From: Pseudomaricurvus alkylphenolicus | GTDB lineage: Bacteria > Pseudomonadota > Gammaproteobacteria > Pseudomonadales > Cellvibrionaceae | DNA: 64,000 nt | Assembly: GCF_011683955.1 (NCBI RefSeq) | Contig: NZ_JAAQPI010000001.1 | Coordinates: forward strand, 992,001-1,056,000 | Direction of reading: 5' to 3' | Part shown: positions 61,656 through 64,000 of the stretch, in pieces | Numbering within the stretch: the stretch's first letter is position 1 | Layout: every line of letters starts with the position of its first letter | Notes under the pieces: model-generated | The model's input: the letters and a program-made list of their open reading frames with translations, nothing else | Told to the model about the DNA's origin: nothing | The model's database searches: none | Made by a program: the position numbers and the translations under genes

Positions 61656-63017
61656 ATGAGATGCCTAACAGGAATAACCCGGACTTTGGCTCTGTGCGTA
61701 GTATTACTCCCTGGAATGGGGCGGGCGGACGCGGTCACCTTCCAAGGAGCTAATCTCCGGAATGCGATTAAGGCCGACTACTCCTATTTGGATAAACTCT
61801 ACCGGCATTTGCATCAGAATCCGGAACTCTCCTACCAGGAGAAGAACACCTCCCGTCTTATCGCCCAGGAGCTGCAGCAGCTGGATTTCAAGGTGACGGA
61901 ACACGTGGGTGGCTACGGGGTGGTCGGCGTTTTCAAAAACGGGCAGGGGCCGACCCTGCTCATACGCGCCGATATGGACGCTTTGCCAGTCAAGGAAGAC
62001 ACCGGACTGCCCTACGCCAGCACCGCGGTAGCCACCGAGCAAAATGGGCTCGAAGTACCCGTGATGCACGCCTGCGGTCACGACGTACATATGACGGTGT
62101 TGGTGGGGACCGCCAGGCGTCTGAGGGCATTGAGCGGGCATTGGCAGGGCACACTGGTTATGATCGCACAACCCGCCGAGGAGCGTTTGGCGGGTGCCAA
62201 AAAAATGCTGGAAGACGGGCTCTTTGAACGTTTCCCTCGCCCCGATGCCAATCTCGCGTTACATGTCAGTGATCAGTTTGATGCGGGCACCGTGGCATTC
62301 ACCGAAGGCTATATGACCGCCAACGTCGACTCCGTTAATATCCGCGTATTCGGCGAGGGTGGACACGGTGCCTTGCCTCATCAAGCCAAGGACCCGATTG
62401 TACTGGCCTCTCAAATTGTACTGGGATTGCAGGCATTGGTTGCACGGGAAGTACCGGCGCTAGACCCCGCCGTGGTTACCGTCGGCTCGTTTCAGGCCGG
62501 TTCGAAACACAACGTGATTCCCAATCACGCCGATTTATTGTTAACGGTACGAACCTATTCCGATGACGTGCGACAGCAGTTGCTGGAGGGCATCGAGCGA
62601 GTCGCCAAAGGTATGGGCATCGCCGCCGGCTTGCCGGACAGACTGCTGGCCGAGGTCAAGATGCTGGAAGAGGAGAGAACCCTGTCTCACTATAACGACG
62701 ATCATTTGTCCCGGCAGGTCAAGGCGCTCTTGCAGGAGCGCCTTGGTGAAGAACGAGTGCTCGCCAGCGATAGCGTTATGGGCGGTGAGGACTTCGCTTT
62801 GTACAGTCGCGTCGATCCCCCCATTCCAGGACTGATGTTCTGGCTGGGAGCGTCCGACCCGAATAGATCGGACAATCCACACATGCACAATTCCGGTTTT
62901 GCACCGCTGGCTTCACCCACCATTCAAACCGGGGTGTTGGCGATGAGTGAGGCGGTACTTAAATTGATGCGATCGCAATCGGAGCGTGGTTATTCCGCTA
63001 AAGATCGATCTCAATAA
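61656..63017 (+). CDS. M20-family metallohydrolase, exported (N-acyl-amino-acid amidohydrolase-like)
   Basis: 453 residues from the ATG at 61656, with AGGAG 8 nt upstream. The signal peptide is MRCLTGITRTLALCVVLLPG to about GRADA. LLIRADMDALPVKEDT, HACGHDVHMT, and QPAEERLAGAKKML carry the metal ligands and catalytic Glu of hippurate hydrolase/amidohydrolase M20 enzymes. It removes an amino acid from an N-acyl or N-aroyl conjugate, probably in the periplasm. Its 3' end overlaps the convergent reductase gene by 20 bp. Confidence 0.92.
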   Translation: MRCLTGITRTLALCVVLLPGMGRADAVTFQGANLRNAIKADYSYLDKLYRHLHQNPELSYQEKNTSRLIAQELQQLDFKVTEHVGGYGVVGVFKNGQGPTLLIRADMDALPVKEDTGLPYASTAVATEQNGLEVPVMHACGHDVHMTVLVGTARRLRALSGHWQGTLVMIAQPAEERLAGAKKMLEDGLFERFPRPDANLALHVSDQFDAGTVAFTEGYMTANVDSVNIRVFGEGGHGALPHQAKDPIVLASQIVLGLQALVAREVPALDPAVVTVGSFQAGSKHNVIPNHADLLLTVRTYSDDVRQQLLEGIERVAKGMGIAAGLPDRLLAEVKMLEEERTLSHYNDDHLSRQVKALLQERLGEERVLASDSVMGGEDFALYSRVDPPIPGLMFWLGASDPNRSDNPHMHNSGFAPLASPTIQTGVLAMSEAVLKLMRSQSERGYSAKDRSQ

Positions 63018-63942
63018 CACCATTTTCCTCAGCCGCACGGGACTGACAAAGAATCAGGCTCTGCTCACGTTGAGCATTGGACAGCACAAAGTCCCTGTGT
63101 TCAACCTCGCCGGATTTCAACCCGCATTTGCAAACACCACAGATCCCGTCGCCGCATTTAACATCGACATGGATACCCGCTGCGATCAGTGCATCCGCTG
63201 CCGTCTGCTCCGCATCGACTTTAATCTCTCTGCCGGAGTCCGCCAGTCTCAAGGTAAAGTCATGATTCTCGTAATCGGGTGTTTCCGGAATGGTGAAGTA
63301 TTCTTTGTGCAAGGCGGGTTCCGGCCATCCATTTCGCTCCCCGGCCTCCAGTACAGAGGTCATATAACGTTCAGGACCACAGGTATACAGATGGTAACCC
63401 TCATGGTAATCGCTGAGGAGGGCATCCAGATTCACGCGGTTGCCTTCGTCCGAAAAGTGATACTGTACTTTGTCAGCCCAGGGCATAGTCGCCAGGTCTT
63501 CCAAAAAGCCTGCATTTTCACGGCGACTGCATGAGTAGTGCAGCTCAAACTCGGCATTGATGGCATGGAGCCGATGTGCCATGGCAATCATCGGAGTAAT
63601 ACCAATACCACCGCCCATCAGATAGGTTTTGGTTGCGCACTCATCCAGCGGGAAGTGATTGAGAGGGCGCGAGATAAACACCTTGCGGCCTTCCTGGAAA
63701 ATCTTGTGCAGCAGTTTTGAGCCGCCACGGCCTTCATCTTCGCGCAGGACACCAATCTGGTATTTACTGCGGTCTGCCGGATCACCGGAGAGACTGTACT
63801 GGCGGAAAAACTCAGGAGCGACCACCACATCCAAATGCGCACCGGCATCAAACTCCGGCAGTGGCGATCCATCCAGCGAAGTAAACTCATACTTGGTGAC
63901 GCCATCGGTCATGGTTTCCGCCTTGGAGACCTGAACTCGCAT
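62998..63942 (-). CDS. Phthalate-dioxygenase-reductase-type oxidoreductase (FMN/NAD + C-terminal [2Fe-2S])
   Basis: At least 314 residues. The flavin site is RQYSLSGDP, and GGGIGITPMIAMAH and YTCGPERYM are the NAD-binding motifs. The C-terminal plant-type ferredoxin domain has CGDGICGVCKC and LCQSRA. The order matches phthalate dioxygenase reductase and VanB, which feed electrons to Rieske oxygenases like the one at 305. No stop separates the ATG at 63942 from the window edge; the frame continues upstream as EYKEPEGPAPV, so the gene may be longer or a fusion and could be cut by the window. Confidence 0.9.
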   Translation of the reverse strand: MRVQVSKAETMTDGVTKYEFTSLDGSPLPEFDAGAHLDVVVAPEFFRQYSLSGDPADRSKYQIGVLREDEGRGGSKLLHKIFQEGRKVFISRPLNHFPLDECATKTYLMGGGIGITPMIAMAHRLHAINAEFELHYSCSRRENAGFLEDLATMPWADKVQYHFSDEGNRVNLDALLSDYHEGYHLYTCGPERYMTSVLEAGERNGWPEPALHKEYFTIPETPDYENHDFTLRLADSGREIKVDAEQTAADALIAAGIHVDVKCGDGICGVCKCGLKSGEVEHRDFVLSNAQREQSLILCQSRAAEENGVIEIDL

Positions 63943-64000
63943 AACCGGTGCCGGTCCTTCAGGTTCCTTGTATTCGTGGGCGAGGTGTTCGGTTTCGCCA

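Noticed and set aside
1-64000. CRISPR arrays, insertion sequences, phage genes, rRNA or tRNA genes
   Set aside because: Looked for regular spacer-repeat structure, transposase or integrase motifs and RNA gene signatures; none was seen.

Overview
The window looks like the chromosome of an aerobic, probably marine, gammaproteobacterium that degrades organic compounds. Supporting signs are about half G+C content, a canonical FadB with E. coli-like residue spacing, a DsbB-like protein, a Fur/TonB/ExbB/ExbD set, a PiuC-type hydroxylase, a GGDEF-EAL protein, and five TonB-dependent receptors in 64 kb with no sugar-utilisation genes. A Cellvibrionales-type lineage is a guess; no rRNA or other taxonomic marker is present.

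Layout. (1) 1-1872, + strand: the end of an aldehyde dehydrogenase, a Rieske oxygenase and a double-CDGSH iron-sulfur protein. (2) 2093-9271, - strand: a PcpA/LinE-type ring-cleavage dioxygenase, Rieske ferredoxin, maleylacetate reductase and fused CoA-transferase, which together form a hydroquinone to 3-oxoadipyl-CoA route; a GMC oxidoreductase and an amidase lie upstream. (3) 9741-16639: TonB receptor, BASS-family transporter, lipoprotein sulfatase, and a FixL/FixJ-type two-component system. (4) 17081-18950: DsbB-like protein, tandem universal stress protein with an FNR/Anr-like box, DUF4124 protein. (5) 19097-27863: thiolase/FadB beta-oxidation pair, transglutaminase-like protein, two convergent two-domain HxlR regulators, a small TPR-like protein and an acyl-CoA ligase. 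(6) 28062-34383: two TonB receptors and an aromatic-acid-type MFS transporter. (7) 34459-43071: a + strand catabolic operon with a feruloyl-CoA-synthetase-like ligase, CoxG-like protein, crotonase, three-subunit molybdenum hydroxylase with an embedded metallo-beta-lactamase-fold hydrolase, and an SDR. (8) 43072-44094: decayed DNA with AraC and SnoaL remnants. (9) 44095-51974: iron acquisition (PiuC, alpha-hydroxy-acid oxidase, siderophore receptor, TonB, two ExbD, ExbB, Fur box, LysR). (10) 52266-64000: carboxylesterase, a polyamine-binding-protein/GGDEF-EAL pair like NspS/MbaA, an acyl-CoA ligase relic, LysR, TonB receptor, M20 hydrolase and a phthalate-dioxygenase-reductase-type flavoprotein.

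Two regulatory signals tie these blocks together. A 20-bp element, about CATTGGCCTTTGGTCCAATA with dyad core TTGGnC...GnCCAA, lies before the ring-cleavage operon, amidase, TonB receptor, BASS transporter/sulfatase, the two-component system itself and the acyl-CoA ligase. It is a good candidate operator for the FixJ-type regulator. A different 16-bp element, AGTTCA-N4-TGcAAG, occurs as outward/inward pairs 31-33 bp apart before the MFS/TonB divergon and the molybdenum-hydroxylase operon, as a direct pair before the thiolase/fadB operon, and once, degenerate, before a tandem HxlR gene. It suggests a second regulon joining uptake, CoA activation, hydroxylation and beta-oxidation. Both regulons are inferred from reading the sequence and have not been tested statistically.
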